A stretch of DNA of 64,000 bases from Sarcina sp034439435. Lineage in GTDB: Bacteria > Bacillota > Clostridia > Clostridiales > Clostridiaceae. A program made the position numbers and the translations under genes. Shown here one piece after another: positions 54,601 through 63,355 of this stretch. The DNA lies in NCBI RefSeq assembly GCF_034439435.1, contig NZ_JAPCKJ010000001.1:496001-560000 (forward strand), read 5' to 3'. The notes below the pieces were generated by a model. The model was not told where the DNA came from. It made no database searches and worked only from the letters and a program-made list of their open reading frames with translations. Within the stretch, counting starts at the first letter, position 1, and the number at the start of each line of letters is the position of its first letter.

Positions 54601-54819
54601 ATCCCTCATCATTTTTACTCTTCCATCATTAGTATCTAAACCCCAATTTAATTTAAAATCATCATTTTTCTCCCAGCAATTAAAATCTCCCACTAAATAA
54701 GCCTCAATAGCTCCTTTGCAACTTAAGGCTACTCTTAATGTATTAGTTAAAGGACTAATCTCTATGTAATATTCATTATCATTATAATAAATAAGTTTTT
54801 TCTTTACAGAATCAAACAT
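51616..54819 (-). CDS. Large type I pullulanase (GH13) with extra N-terminal domains
   Basis: Protein of 1067 residues. The first ~400 residues are beta-rich accessory regions, including a glycogen-binding CBM48-like part (LVGDFNCWEKND near residue 41). From about residue 405 it parallels the smaller pullulanase: FSEENLNLRLWAPTAKRVEV, RNWGYDPKNFN (the type I signature with R for Y), DMVYNH, DGLRFDLMEL (nucleophile) and GEPWKGGNSP (acid/base). There is no signal peptide, so it should act in the cytoplasm on glycogen or imported glucans. AGAGGAG precedes the ATG. It lies after glgB with a long-loop terminator between. Confidence 0.88.
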   Translation of the reverse strand: MFDSVKKKLIYYNDNEYYIEISPLTNTLRVALSCKGAIEAYLVGDFNCWEKNDDFKLNWGLDTNDGRVKMMRDITFPHGLKKGEYKYGYIIITLDGKEININNWNDKQKDFSFYWCPFKESLEIKSSRDFVSKEYPIELIAVKNSFYGNITIEDAILSLENNPEGIKLENGYLKVNGDIKSGTKVLIKAYDTSSDMTAYKEIEVVECGERGTFVQFIKDDGLYYGGNFSWNLWTFGENSSGLELNLNIKTDLGVGTFVDKEKFIIRKRTWGYGWVNDWDEQTYTFDLNKEESNLFCIYENNSILTSLKDAIEETTPKIKLALMDHRNTIKAYLSHKPLIGIKYGLYINGIKAKGISTIVRENEKELLITNLPSDIQPSDLLEIRASSMFSSCKVTIRDYLDDFYYGGNDLGIRFSEENLNLRLWAPTAKRVEVLIYESYKDLNHEPLRRYEMNREKENGTHLIEIPRKENEGKYYLYKLYFNDLSISGEHISKKTYAVDPYAVAVGVNGEKGVLIDLTNKECVPEGWNKYNKPKLINKEDSILYEMHVRDFTINKNSGVSEKFRGKFLGVVQEGTSYTNRESGVRVKTGLDHLKELGITHVHMLPVFDFASVNEEIIDDENNRNWGYDPKNFNAIEGSYSTDPYTPSVRIREFREMVKKLHDNGIRVVLDMVYNHMYETKNMDNIVPGYYFRSDNWGKYTNGSGCGNEMASEKPMVRKFIVDSILHWIKNYHIDGLRFDLMELIDLDTMKEIVKRSKEVDDKILIYGEPWKGGNSPLINGTYRGSQKGLGFSIFNDEFRNALRGNNDPSNGFINGEQHNKNKAWQVIEGIKGSINSITYKPMESVNYLEAHDNYTLWDQIVKSQNYSVEKGHYRDLYTENLLDNFYVKEDLLGAGIIFTSQGIPFIQAGAEFLRTKDGDHNSYKSSDKINALNWEDKEKYIEVFDYYKNLISLRKGHSAFRMKEPEEVRKNLDVYFYEGNDTSGVIIAHFKNNANGDSWKNIVVIYNGTTIDDYNVNSSIPKSDNGFWNIIAKNGVVNEEIIERVKDYEIPKIKSHSIMVLYDEEVI

Positions 54820-54853
54820 TTTTTAATGCTCCTCTATATAATTTTTATGTATT

Positions 54854-54914
54854 AAAAGCTACTATTTATCCTAAAACAAAATAATATTATGTCCATAGAT
54901 TATAGTAGCTTTTT
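54854..54914 (-). terminator. Long-loop hairpin between glgB and the large pullulanase
   Basis: AAAAGCTACTAT (54854-54865) and ATAGTAGCTTTT (54902-54913) are perfect 12-bp arms separated by 36 bases. On the minus strand it ends in a T run just after the glgB stop. The long loop makes it a weaker terminator. Confidence 0.55.
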
Positions 54915-54921
54915 ATAGAAT

Positions 54922-56919
54922 TTATTTTAATTTTAAAACTAAAGTTCCTAATGGTGGTACTTTAACCTTTATTGAATAATCAAAATCCTTAAATGTCTCT
55001 TCCTTAGCTTTTATGATAACATTTCCCATAATATTGCCTGCACCACCAAATTCTAAAGCATCTGAATTTAAAACTTCCATATATTCTCCTAATTCAGGTA
55101 CTCCTACTTTAAAATCATAATAAACCTCTGGAGTAAAGTTGCATATAAATATTAATTTTTCATTTTTATTTTTTCCATTTCTTATGAATGAAAGTACACT
55201 TTGTTCTGAATTATCAGCATCAATCCACTTAAAGCCCTTTTCTTCATAATCAAGTTCCCATAAAGACTTATTTTCTAAATAAAAATGATTTAAATTTTTA
55301 AAGTATTCTTGAGTTTTTCTGTGTATATCAAATTCTTCAATAACATTCCATTGAAGCCCTTCCCATTCTCTCCATTCAACAAACTGTCCAAATTCACATC
55401 CCATAAACATTAATTTCTTACCTGGATGTCCAATCATAAAAGAAGAATACAACCTTAACCCTGCATACTTTTTCCAATTATCTCCCCACATTTTATTTAT
55501 AAGAGACTTTTTTCCATGAACAACTTCATCATGAGATATTGGTAATATAAACTTTTCTGAATAATTGTACACCATAGAAAAATTCATCTTATTGTGATGA
55601 TATTTTCTATATATAGGATCAAGTTCTATATAACTTAAAGTATCATTCATCCATCCCATATTCCACTTGTAGTTAAAACCTAATCCACCATCCTCAATAG
55701 GTTTAGTTATTCCTTCCCATGAAGTTGATTCCTCAGCTATTGTAATAGCTCCTTTTCCTTCTGATTTTATTATTGTATTTAATTCCTTTAAGAATGATAT
55801 AGCTTCAAGATTTCCATTTCCACCATAAATATTTTCTTCCCATTCGCCATATTCTCTTCCATAATCTAAATAAAGCATATTTGAAACTGCATCTACTCTT
55901 AAACCATCTATATGGAATTCATTTATCCAGTACATAGCATTTGAAAATAAAAATGATTTAACCTCAGGTCTTCCTAAATCAAAGTTACAAGTTCCCCATC
56001 CTTCATTATTTGCCTTCCACCAAGCTTGATATTCATAAGTTGGCGAACCATCAAACATAAACAATCCATGTTCATCCTTACAAAAGTGACTAGGTACCCA
56101 ATCTAGTAGAACCCCTATATTATTTTTATGTAGTGTATTTATAAGTATTTTTAAACCATTTAAATCACCATACCTACTTGTTACTGAATAATACCCAACA
56201 CCTTGATAGCCCCATGAAGCATCTAAAGGATGTTCATTTATTGGCATAAACTCAACATGAGTATATCCCATTTCCTTTATATAACCTGGCAAGACTTCAC
56301 TTATTTCTTCATAGGTCATAAATTCTTCATCTTTTGTTTTCCAAGAACCTAAATGAAGTTCATATATATTCATAGGTTTATTATCTAGATTTTCTTTTTC
56401 TCTTTTATTAAGCCATCTCTTATCTCCCCATCTGAAATTCTTTATTTTAGTTAATACGGAAGCTGTATCTGGTCTTAATTCTGATTTAAAAGCATATGGA
56501 TCTGCTTTATAAACTGTATTGTTTTCACACTCATTAACCACTGCAAATTTATATTTAATTCCTTCTTCTAATTTAGGTATAAATAAACTCCATATGCCCC
56601 TATCATTTACCTTTTTCATGGAATACTCTTCTTTAATTTCCCAATTAGAAAAATCACCTACAATATATATCCTACTTGCTCTAGGAGCCCATGTAGTAAA
56701 TCTTACACCTTTTCTTCTATTTTCTGTGACAAAATGTGCTCCCATAAAGTTATAGGCAGAATGTTCTTTCCCATTTAAGAACAAATCTAAATCCATTAAA
56801 ATATCCTTATTCTTGTCATTTCTACTTTTTTTATCTTCTTTCTCTTTTTTCTCGGTAACGTTACCATTATTCTTTACCTCAAGTTTTTTACAATTTTTCT
56901 TTTTCTCTTTAACCACCAT
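54922..56919 (-). CDS. glgB: 1,4-alpha-glucan branching enzyme with lysine-rich N-terminal extension
   Basis: Protein of 665 residues. After a ~45-residue lysine/glutamate/asparagine-rich head, the CBM48 domain begins (NFMGAHFVTENRRKGVRFTT), then the GH13 barrel: LLDWVPSHFC, DGLRVDAVSNML (nucleophile), AEESTSWEG (acid/base) and LPISHDEVVHGK. It moves alpha-1,4 chains to make alpha-1,6 branches in glycogen. GAGGGG lies 7 bases before the ATG at 56919, supporting the extended start even though the head is atypical. A perfect GGTAACGTTACC palindrome lies inside the head at codons 19-22. No other glg gene is adjacent; the partner is the large pullulanase downstream. Confidence 0.92.
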   Translation of the reverse strand: MVVKEKKKNCKKLEVKNNGNVTEKKEKEDKKSRNDKNKDILMDLDLFLNGKEHSAYNFMGAHFVTENRRKGVRFTTWAPRASRIYIVGDFSNWEIKEEYSMKKVNDRGIWSLFIPKLEEGIKYKFAVVNECENNTVYKADPYAFKSELRPDTASVLTKIKNFRWGDKRWLNKREKENLDNKPMNIYELHLGSWKTKDEEFMTYEEISEVLPGYIKEMGYTHVEFMPINEHPLDASWGYQGVGYYSVTSRYGDLNGLKILINTLHKNNIGVLLDWVPSHFCKDEHGLFMFDGSPTYEYQAWWKANNEGWGTCNFDLGRPEVKSFLFSNAMYWINEFHIDGLRVDAVSNMLYLDYGREYGEWEENIYGGNGNLEAISFLKELNTIIKSEGKGAITIAEESTSWEGITKPIEDGGLGFNYKWNMGWMNDTLSYIELDPIYRKYHHNKMNFSMVYNYSEKFILPISHDEVVHGKKSLINKMWGDNWKKYAGLRLYSSFMIGHPGKKLMFMGCEFGQFVEWREWEGLQWNVIEEFDIHRKTQEYFKNLNHFYLENKSLWELDYEEKGFKWIDADNSEQSVLSFIRNGKNKNEKLIFICNFTPEVYYDFKVGVPELGEYMEVLNSDALEFGGAGNIMGNVIIKAKEETFKDFDYSIKVKVPPLGTLVLKLK
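56854..56865. promoter_or_regulatory. Perfect palindromic operator candidate inside glgB
   Basis: GGTAACGTTACC is a perfect 12-bp palindrome 55-66 bases into the coding sequence. It shares core and flanks with the site before the pullulanase gene at 8370-8381. Its position would suit a roadblock by a LacI-family repressor. Confidence 0.5.
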
Positions 56920-57031
56920 AGTAATCCCCTCATCCTAAAAGATATTGTAATTTCTTATAAATATAATATTTTATCTCTATTGTACCATTTTATACATTAA
57001 ATTACAATTAATCATATTATTCCTTAAAATT

Positions 57032-57715
57032 CTATTCTCTCCTTAAAACTAATTCTCTATCTTTAATATCAAACTTTCCATCCTTACTAAATGCAACCTT
57101 ACTTTGTAATATGCCTATAATATCAACTAATACTATTCCTAAAATATTTTGACGTATTAATAGATTATATTTATCTTCTTCTATTTCTTTAATTTCATAA
57201 TAATTGTTAATATCTGACACTTCTGCATTTACTTGTGTTTTTATATTCCCTTTATCATCATATATAAGATTTAAATATGACTTTTCTTTGTGAGAAATGT
57301 CTAAAAGATATTTTTCTTGTTCACTAAAAAAAATTTCTATTTTATAATTAGGTAAGTACTTTATACTAGCTTTATTTCTATTACTTATTTCCCACTGATT
57401 AGTTAGTTCTCTTAGTTCTCCATTATAATAATCGTATAATAGTAAAATAGCTATTCCACCTGATCCCGGAAACCTCCCTTTAACCAATATGCTATCTCTT
57501 CCATCTCCTAAAAAATCTCCTAAAAACAATTGCATGAAATATCCACCATAAGGTATTTTTTTTACTATACTTCCCACATTCCCCTCTAAATAAACATTTA
57601 ATTCCAATTCATCTGCAAATTGATCTCTTTCTACTGGATATCTTCCCTTAAGTATAACTCTATCCTTTGAAAATCTGCTTTTTATATTACCCGTTTTCTC
57701 ATCCAAAATAGCCAT
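57032..57715 (-). CDS. Hypothetical protein, possible VCBS/FG-GAP-like beta fold
   Basis: Protein of 227 residues, not firmly recognised. It is beta-rich, with a segment GDFLGDGRDSILVKGRFPGS near residue 67 resembling the calcium-binding loops of VCBS or FG-GAP repeats, though only one loop is clear. It has no signal peptide, so a secreted role is unlikely unless by another route. GGAGG precedes the ATG. It lies upstream of glgB, 112 bases away, with no obvious terminator between. Confidence 0.5.
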   Translation of the reverse strand: MAILDEKTGNIKSRFSKDRVILKGRYPVERDQFADELELNVYLEGNVGSIVKKIPYGGYFMQLFLGDFLGDGRDSILVKGRFPGSGGIAILLLYDYYNGELRELTNQWEISNRNKASIKYLPNYKIEIFFSEQEKYLLDISHKEKSYLNLIYDDKGNIKTQVNAEVSDINNYYEIKEIEEDKYNLLIRQNILGIVLVDIIGILQSKVAFSKDGKFDIKDRELVLRRE

Positions 57716-57924
57716 AAAAAAACCTCCGATTAAAAATTACCCATATAATATATTCATACTCTTAAGCATCTGTTAATTCTAAAAATTAATATGAATAAAT
57801 TTATAAAATTACTTACTCCATATAAATTTACAAAATTTTAACTCAATATACACTTTATATACACTTTTGAATAATATTTTCCTATTAATCTTATATTGAC
57901 ATTTACATACTTATAGGAGGAAAT

Positions 57925-58695
57925 ATGGATTTTAATAGAATTATAAATTTATCCACAGACATCGGAACCTTAATGCTTAAAAATGGAGCTGAAACCTATA
58001 GAGTTGAGGAAACCATGAGTAGAATTTGCTTAGCTTATGGAATAAATAAGGTTGATGTATTTGTAATACCTACAAATATAATAATAACTATAAAAATTAA
58101 TGATGATGCTATTTCAAGAACTAAAAGAGTTACAAGTAGGACTATTAACTTGGATAAAATCTCAAAACTTAATAACCTTTCAAGAGATATAGCTTTTAAT
58201 AATGTATCTATTGAGGATGCCGAAATCGCTTTAAATAAAATAGATTCTGAAAAGGAATATTCTCTTAAAGTAAAAATACTAGGCTTTTTACTTACAGCCT
58301 CTTCATTTACTTTACTCTTTGGAGGAAATATGAAGGATGCCATAGCTTCAGGCTTTATTGGAATAGTACTATGTATTCTTTCATACTTTTTAAATATTTT
58401 AAGGACAAATAATTTTTTCATAAATATATTGTCAGGTGCTTTAGCCTCATTATTGGCTTTTTTCTCCATAAAATTAAACCTAGCTAATAACTTAAACGAA
58501 ATAATAATAGGTTCATTAATGCCTTTAGTACCTGGTCTTGCCATAACTAATTCCCTTCGTGACATAATAGCTGGTGATTTAGTTGCTGGAAGTGCTAAGT
58601 TTATTGAAGCATTCTTAATTGCTGTTGGTATAGCCATTGGAAGTTCAGGGATTTTATCTATATTAATAAACCAGTATGGAAGTATATCTCTATGA
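57925..58695 (+). CDS. ThrE/YjjP-type exporter N-component, copy 1
   Basis: Protein of 256 residues. The soluble N-terminal part begins FNRIINLSTDIGTLMLKNGA and continues ETYRVEETMSRICLAYGI, followed by five membrane segments from residue about 115, with PLVPGLAITNSLRDI near the end. The family exports threonine, serine or succinate and needs a small second component (YjjB type). AGGAGG precedes the ATG. It overlaps by 4 bases the start of a truncated YjjB-type gene, so this copy has lost its partner. About 85% similar to copy 2. Confidence 0.85.
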   Translation: MDFNRIINLSTDIGTLMLKNGAETYRVEETMSRICLAYGINKVDVFVIPTNIIITIKINDDAISRTKRVTSRTINLDKISKLNNLSRDIAFNNVSIEDAEIALNKIDSEKEYSLKVKILGFLLTASSFTLLFGGNMKDAIASGFIGIVLCILSYFLNILRTNNFFINILSGALASLLAFFSIKLNLANNLNEIIIGSLMPLVPGLAITNSLRDIIAGDLVAGSAKFIEAFLIAVGIAIGSSGILSILINQYGSISL

Positions 58696-58772
58696 ATTTA
58701 CTCTTAGACTCATTTTATGCATTCCTTAGTGCATCAGGCTTTGGCATAATATTTAATATAAAATTTACATGA
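58692..58772 (+). pseudogene. Truncated ThrE/YjjB-type C-component (copy 1)
   Basis: MNLLLDSFYAFLSASGFGII then FNIKFT and a TGA. The first 24 residues match the start of the intact gene at 59805 (MNLIINSIYAFFSALGFGII). The frame then runs into a family 1 repeat end at 58771, whose first bases provide the stop. The remaining ~135 codons are absent. Confidence 0.85.
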
Positions 58773-58800
58773 CTCTGTTTTAAACTAGTGTTGATTTTTA
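58771..58800. repeat. Repeat family 1, terminal fragment at the truncation point
   Basis: GACTCTGTTTTAAACTAGTG followed by TTGATTTTTA matches the left arm of family 1. No right arm follows; the next ~240 bases are AT-rich without features up to the second exporter copy. Confidence 0.65.
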
Positions 58801-59037
58801 TATGGAACTGTAAGACCATCTTAATGAGCAATTAGAGTTTTGAAACAATCTAAAAAGTTCTAAATTATAAATATAATTTAATTAGACATTTTTCATTGAA
58901 AATCATGTTGTTTTTACATTTTTTAATTCAAAGTCTTTATAACAATATATTCTTCACGGTATAATAGAAATGAAATAATCTAATAATTTTTCAAAAAAAT
59001 ATTTCATATTAATCTTATATGCTAATTGGAGGTACCT

Positions 59038-59808
59038 ATGGATTTTAACAGAATTATCAATTTTTCAACTGAACTTGGTACTTTAATGCTTGAAAATGGC
59101 GCTGAAACATATAGGGTTGAAGAAACCATGAACAGAATCTGTTTAGCTTATGGAATAGAAAAAGTTGATGTTTTTGTAATTCCTACAAACATAGTAATAA
59201 CAATAAAAGTTGATGAAAGTGCCATTTCAAGAACTAGTAGAGTAACAAGTAGAACTATTAATTTAGATAAAATATCTAAATTAAATAATCTTTCAAGAGA
59301 AGTAGCATTTAACAAAATTTCTATTGAAGATGCTGAAAATAAACTAAGTAATATAGCTAGTGAAAAAGAATATTCTCTTAAAATAAAGATATTAGGATAT
59401 TTAATTACAGCTTCAACATTTACTTTACTTTTTGGAGGGAATTTAAAAGATTCTTTATTCTCTGGCTTTATAGGAATAGTACTTTGTCTTCTTTCATATT
59501 TTTTAAATATTTTAAAGACAAACAATTTTTTTATAAATATAATATCTGGAGCTTTAGCATCATTACTAGCCTTTCTTGCGGTAAAATTCAATATTGCTCC
59601 TGATCTAAATGAAATAATAATAGGGTCTTTAATGCCATTAGTCCCTGGACTTGCTATAACTAACTCACTTCGTGATATAATAGATGGAGAGTTAGTTGCT
59701 GGAAGTGCAAAATTTATTGAAGCATTTTTAATAGCTGTTGGAATTGCTATTGGAAGCGCCAGTATTTTATCTATATTAATAAATCAACATGGGGGTATGG
59801 CTCTATGA
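59038..59808 (+). CDS. ThrE/YjjP-type exporter N-component, copy 2
   Basis: Protein of 256 residues, colinear with copy 1 over its whole length: FNRIINFSTELGTLMLENGA, ETYRVEETMNRICLAYGI, the five-helix membrane part and PLVPGLAITNSLRDII. The ATG at 59038 has GGAGG 5 bases upstream; the upstream frame from 59026 overlaps that site. Its stop overlaps the next start by four bases (ATGA), giving an intact two-component exporter. Confidence 0.88.
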   Translation: MDFNRIINFSTELGTLMLENGAETYRVEETMNRICLAYGIEKVDVFVIPTNIVITIKVDESAISRTSRVTSRTINLDKISKLNNLSREVAFNKISIEDAENKLSNIASEKEYSLKIKILGYLITASTFTLLFGGNLKDSLFSGFIGIVLCLLSYFLNILKTNNFFINIISGALASLLAFLAVKFNIAPDLNEIIIGSLMPLVPGLAITNSLRDIIDGELVAGSAKFIEAFLIAVGIAIGSASILSILINQHGGMAL

Positions 59809-60290
59809 ACCTAATAATCAACTCAATTTATGCTTTTTTCAGTGCTTTAGGTTTTGGGATAATCTTTAATATAAAAGGTAAGAATTTATTTTTTTCTTCT
59901 CTATGTGGTTGTTTAGGATGGTTTGTTTATCTTTTTTCTTCAAAATTTATAAGCACAAATGAAAATTTCAATTATTTTTTAGCAGCTATTTTTATATCTC
60001 TATTCTCTGAGATTGCAGCTAGGGTATTAAAAGTTCCTGTATTAGTATTCTTAGTATGTGGAATAATTCCTTTAGTTCCTGGAGGAGGTATGTTTTATAC
60101 AATGCTAGAAACTTTAAAAGGAAATCTAGATAAAGCTTTATCCCTTGGATGCAATACATTAATGTTAGCTGGTTCTTTAGCTACTGGAATTGTTTTAATT
60201 TCATCATTTACTAAGCTATTCTTTTCTATAAAAAGACTTATTAAAAATAAAGTTAATCAAAATAATAACTATTTAAATAAAAACATTTAA
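59805..60290 (+). CDS. ThrE/YjjB-type exporter C-component
   Basis: Protein of 161 residues with four to five membrane segments. It begins with AFFSALGFGIIFNIKGKNL and contains CGIIPLVPGGGMFYTM, the hallmark of the second half of ThrE, here as a separate gene. The lysine/asparagine-rich tail is cytoplasmic. It is translationally coupled to copy 2 of the N-component. Known relatives export serine, threonine or succinate. Confidence 0.88.
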   Translation: MNLIINSIYAFFSALGFGIIFNIKGKNLFFSSLCGCLGWFVYLFSSKFISTNENFNYFLAAIFISLFSEIAARVLKVPVLVFLVCGIIPLVPGGGMFYTMLETLKGNLDKALSLGCNTLMLAGSLATGIVLISSFTKLFFSIKRLIKNKVNQNNNYLNKNI

Positions 60291-60332
60291 CTTACTTAAA
60301 ATACTCTTATACTTTTAATAAATAATCTATAC

Positions 60333-60380
60333 AAAAAGACTAAATCTAAGATTTAATATCAACTTAGATTTAGTCTTTTT
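60333..60380. terminator. Bidirectional terminator between convergent genes
   Basis: AAAAAGACTAAATCTAAG pairs perfectly with CTTAGATTTAGTCTTTTT around a 12-base loop, between genes ending at 60290 and 60383. Confidence 0.9.
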
Positions 60381-60382
60381 CA

Positions 60383-61150
60383 CTATCTTAAATAATCATT
60401 TTCTTCAGAATCCCATGAAACAAAATAATAAACATCCATTAAGTTATCAAATTCACCCCTAACAAAATCTATTATTTGACTTCTTGAATTACTACTGTGC
60501 TTTTTATCGTAGTCTTTCCTTATAGTTAAACAATATTTTTCTCCATTATCTGTGTATCTTATTATATCTTCTACATACTCTGATTCGTTTTCATAACCTC
60601 TATAATCATTATCCTTAATTAAGTATAACTTATAACCCTTATCTTCTAAAGCCATAAGTATATTTTCAAATTTTTCTTTAAGCTCATAATTTTTTCTTAT
60701 CTTATTCACAAGATTTCTTTGTTCTATAGTACTGTATTTATCTAAATATAATGCTGTGTTCCAAGAATCACCACTTATCCCTAGTTGAATTTGAGGAATA
60801 TAATTAAATACCATATCATCTTCTATTCTATTTCCCTCAATATCATGGAAAAGATTTAGCACTTTTATAAGTTTTCTAATATCAGCTCTATTTTTTCCAT
60901 AGGATAAATATATTCTATCAACATACTCATCATTAACTCTCTTTGATGGCCAAGTTATACTTGTTATATATTGCTTTTCCCAATGAGAACTTAATCCTCT
61001 AGAATTCATAAATTCTAAAAGTCCAGAATTATGCAATTCTCTTAACTTATCAGCTGTAACTCTTCTTCCTTCTAATATAAATTTATCTCTATTTCTTGAT
61101 TTGTCTATATCAAAAGCTCTAAAATCACTTTCTAAAAAAAAGTTTCCCAT
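60383..61150 (-). CDS. Hypothetical protein of unknown family
   Basis: Protein of 255 residues, not recognised. It is soluble, mixed helix and strand, with many charged and tyrosine residues. Notable stretches are GRRVTADKLRELHNSGLLEF, ITWPSKRVNDEYVDRIYLSY and DNGEKYCLTIRKDYDKKHSS. No signal peptide, membrane segment or clear nucleotide-binding motif is seen. AAGGAGG precedes the ATG. It is transcribed alone. Confidence 0.55.
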   Translation of the reverse strand: MGNFFLESDFRAFDIDKSRNRDKFILEGRRVTADKLRELHNSGLLEFMNSRGLSSHWEKQYITSITWPSKRVNDEYVDRIYLSYGKNRADIRKLIKVLNLFHDIEGNRIEDDMVFNYIPQIQLGISGDSWNTALYLDKYSTIEQRNLVNKIRKNYELKEKFENILMALEDKGYKLYLIKDNDYRGYENESEYVEDIIRYTDNGEKYCLTIRKDYDKKHSSNSRSQIIDFVRGEFDNLMDVYYFVSWDSEENDYLR

Positions 61151-61527
61151 ATTTATACCCTCCTTAATAAAACATCTTAAAGTTTATTTTATTAAATATT
61201 TAATCTCATTATACACCTCTTAAAAATCACTTTAAAATATTTTCATTTGATAAATATTAACCTAAAACCTTAGAATTTTTATATCTATTTAAAAACTTAT
61301 TGTTTATTGTATATAAAAAGAATTATTTTCCTTATTTTTTTAAAAAACTTCAATATATAATATAATCCTTTTTATTTAATATTAATTTTTAAATAACTTT
61401 TTATTACTGCCATATAATTTATAAAATAATAAAGAAAGTTTATATACAGTATGATATAAAAAGAGTCAAAGATAATAAAAATCATCTTAGACTCTCTTTT
61501 CTTAACTTATATAAAACTCTCTTTAAA
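61151..61527. other. AT-rich intergenic region
   Basis: About 375 bases containing the promoter region of the 255-residue gene and, at 61459-61500, the hairpin that ends the MprF-like transcript. Nothing else is recognised. Confidence 0.45.
61459..61500 (-). terminator. Intrinsic terminator after the MprF-like gene
   Basis: AAAAGAGTCaAAGATGA-type arms: AGAGTCAAAGAT pairs with ATCTTAGACTCT with one mismatch, flanked by A and T runs, after the stop at 61528. Confidence 0.65.
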
Positions 61528-63237
61528 TTACTTTTTCTCTACTCTCTCTTTTGAATTAGCTATTAATGAACATAAGTTAACAAAAACTTCTGGTAAGGAC
61601 ATAAATTTAGGATATGCTAAATATCTTGGTTGCCAAACTGGTGAAAACTTTGACTTATATCTTCTAAGCCCATCAAAGCTATAGAATATATTTCCACCAT
61701 TATAAACTAATCTTGCTATCTTTTCTTGTAAATGTGAATGAGCATTAAATCCAACATTAGCTAATGGTGCTTCTCCTAAGCTAAAATATTTATATCCTTT
61801 TTCTTTAAAAGCTAGAAATAAATTAAGCATTAAATAATCCATAGAAGCATTAGGAGCATCTTTATCTATTCTCATTAAGTCTATTGCTACAGTCTTTCCT
61901 CCATCATTAGCATCCATTATTGTTACAAAGCCCCTAATTTTATTTTCTTCCTCATTCTTTAAAATAGCTATAGGTGATCTTTGTATATAATCTTCACTAA
62001 ACCATCCTAATGAAAATCCTTTTTCCTTTCTGCTTCCTAGCCATTTATCAGATATTTCTTTTAATTGACTTATTACTTCCTTATTGAAAGGTGGTTCTAT
62101 AATCTGAAAACTATAACCTTCTCTTTCAACTCTTCTTAAGGTGTTTCTAAAAGCACTTTTTTTGGAACCAACTAAGTTAAATTCCTCTAAATTTACTACT
62201 GCCTCTTCTCCTATTTTAAAGAAATAGTATCCCGCATCATGATAAGTAGAAAAGTTTTTTTCTTCTATTTCATAGAAAACAACATCATATCCATATAGAT
62301 CTGTAAACTCTTGAAATTCTTCTATACTACTATATAGATTTTCTCTAGTGGCTATAGGATCTCCTAAAACTATTATTTTATCTTTGTATTTACTATACAT
62401 TATTAATGATTTACCTTCATTAGCCCAAAAGACTTTCTTATCTTTTAAATAAACTAAATGAGAAAATATAGTTCCATAATCTATTTCACTATAAAACTTT
62501 GATATCTTATCTAAATCTGCATCCATATATCTCTCATCCTTTTCTATTTTAGGCATAGTCAAATACCATATTATAACGAATATTATGAATGCTATATAGG
62601 TATATAAAGCTATTCTTAAATAGCCTCTAGTATTTTGGAAAAAATCTACATAATACCTATAGTTTCTGCTAAAATGTATATTAAACTTATGTATAAAGCT
62701 TGCAAATATAATTATTACAAATAAAAAAATAATTAATATTGTGCTTAATTTAGTTAATTTCATTGGAATACTTTCTCTATAAAAGCTTTTCTTTGATAAT
62801 ATTAACAGAATTATAACTCCTAAAATAAATATTCCTTCTGTGTAATCTAAATCTTTTATAAATGCAAAGGCTCCCCCAATTATAAGTAATGTTAGTGTAA
62901 CATAATAAGCTCTTTTAACTTTGAAGAAAACTTCCCTTGAAGTCATTATTAACATCAATCCAATTAAAACTGAAGCTCTATGTGAAAATCTTAAAAAGGA
63001 TAAACTATATATAGTATCCAAAAATTTTATTTTATAAAATATTGTAGGATAAATTCCTGAAACTATTAAAAGAACACCACTTAAAAATACTAGAGCAGAT
63101 ACTATTATATTTGATATATCACTTAGTATTTTATAATTCTTTAATAATTTTTTTATATTTTCATAATTCTTTTTATCTCTTAAAAACCTAATAGCATTTT
63201 TCACACTATTATAACTCTTTTTTAGTGAATCCCACAT
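61528..63237 (-). CDS. MprF-like phosphatidylglycerol aminoacyltransferase domain protein
   Basis: Protein of 569 residues. About six membrane segments occupy residues 30-240. The C-terminal DUF2156 (aminoacyl-PG synthase) domain follows, with GKSLIMYSKYKDKIIVLGDP, GSKKSAFRNTLRRVEREGYS and SMDYLMLNLFLAFKEKGYKY then FSLGEAPLANVG. MprF proteins add lysine or alanine from charged tRNA to phosphatidylglycerol, lowering surface charge and giving resistance to cationic peptides. Full MprF is usually about 850 residues with 12-14 helices, so the flippase part is shortened here. The ATG at 63237 has AAGGAG upstream. Confidence 0.82.
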   Translation of the reverse strand: MWDSLKKSYNSVKNAIRFLRDKKNYENIKKLLKNYKILSDISNIIVSALVFLSGVLLIVSGIYPTIFYKIKFLDTIYSLSFLRFSHRASVLIGLMLIMTSREVFFKVKRAYYVTLTLLIIGGAFAFIKDLDYTEGIFILGVIILLILSKKSFYRESIPMKLTKLSTILIIFLFVIIIFASFIHKFNIHFSRNYRYYVDFFQNTRGYLRIALYTYIAFIIFVIIWYLTMPKIEKDERYMDADLDKISKFYSEIDYGTIFSHLVYLKDKKVFWANEGKSLIMYSKYKDKIIVLGDPIATRENLYSSIEEFQEFTDLYGYDVVFYEIEEKNFSTYHDAGYYFFKIGEEAVVNLEEFNLVGSKKSAFRNTLRRVEREGYSFQIIEPPFNKEVISQLKEISDKWLGSRKEKGFSLGWFSEDYIQRSPIAILKNEEENKIRGFVTIMDANDGGKTVAIDLMRIDKDAPNASMDYLMLNLFLAFKEKGYKYFSLGEAPLANVGFNAHSHLQEKIARLVYNGGNIFYSFDGLRRYKSKFSPVWQPRYLAYPKFMSLPEVFVNLCSLIANSKERVEKK

Positions 63238-63355
63238 ATTATCTCCTTTCTTTGAAGAATGCATTAATTTGTTATCAAATTATTCATATTTAACTTGTAT
63301 ATAGTATATAAAATTTTACTTTATAAAGCAAATCACTCTCTATACTTATAAAAAT

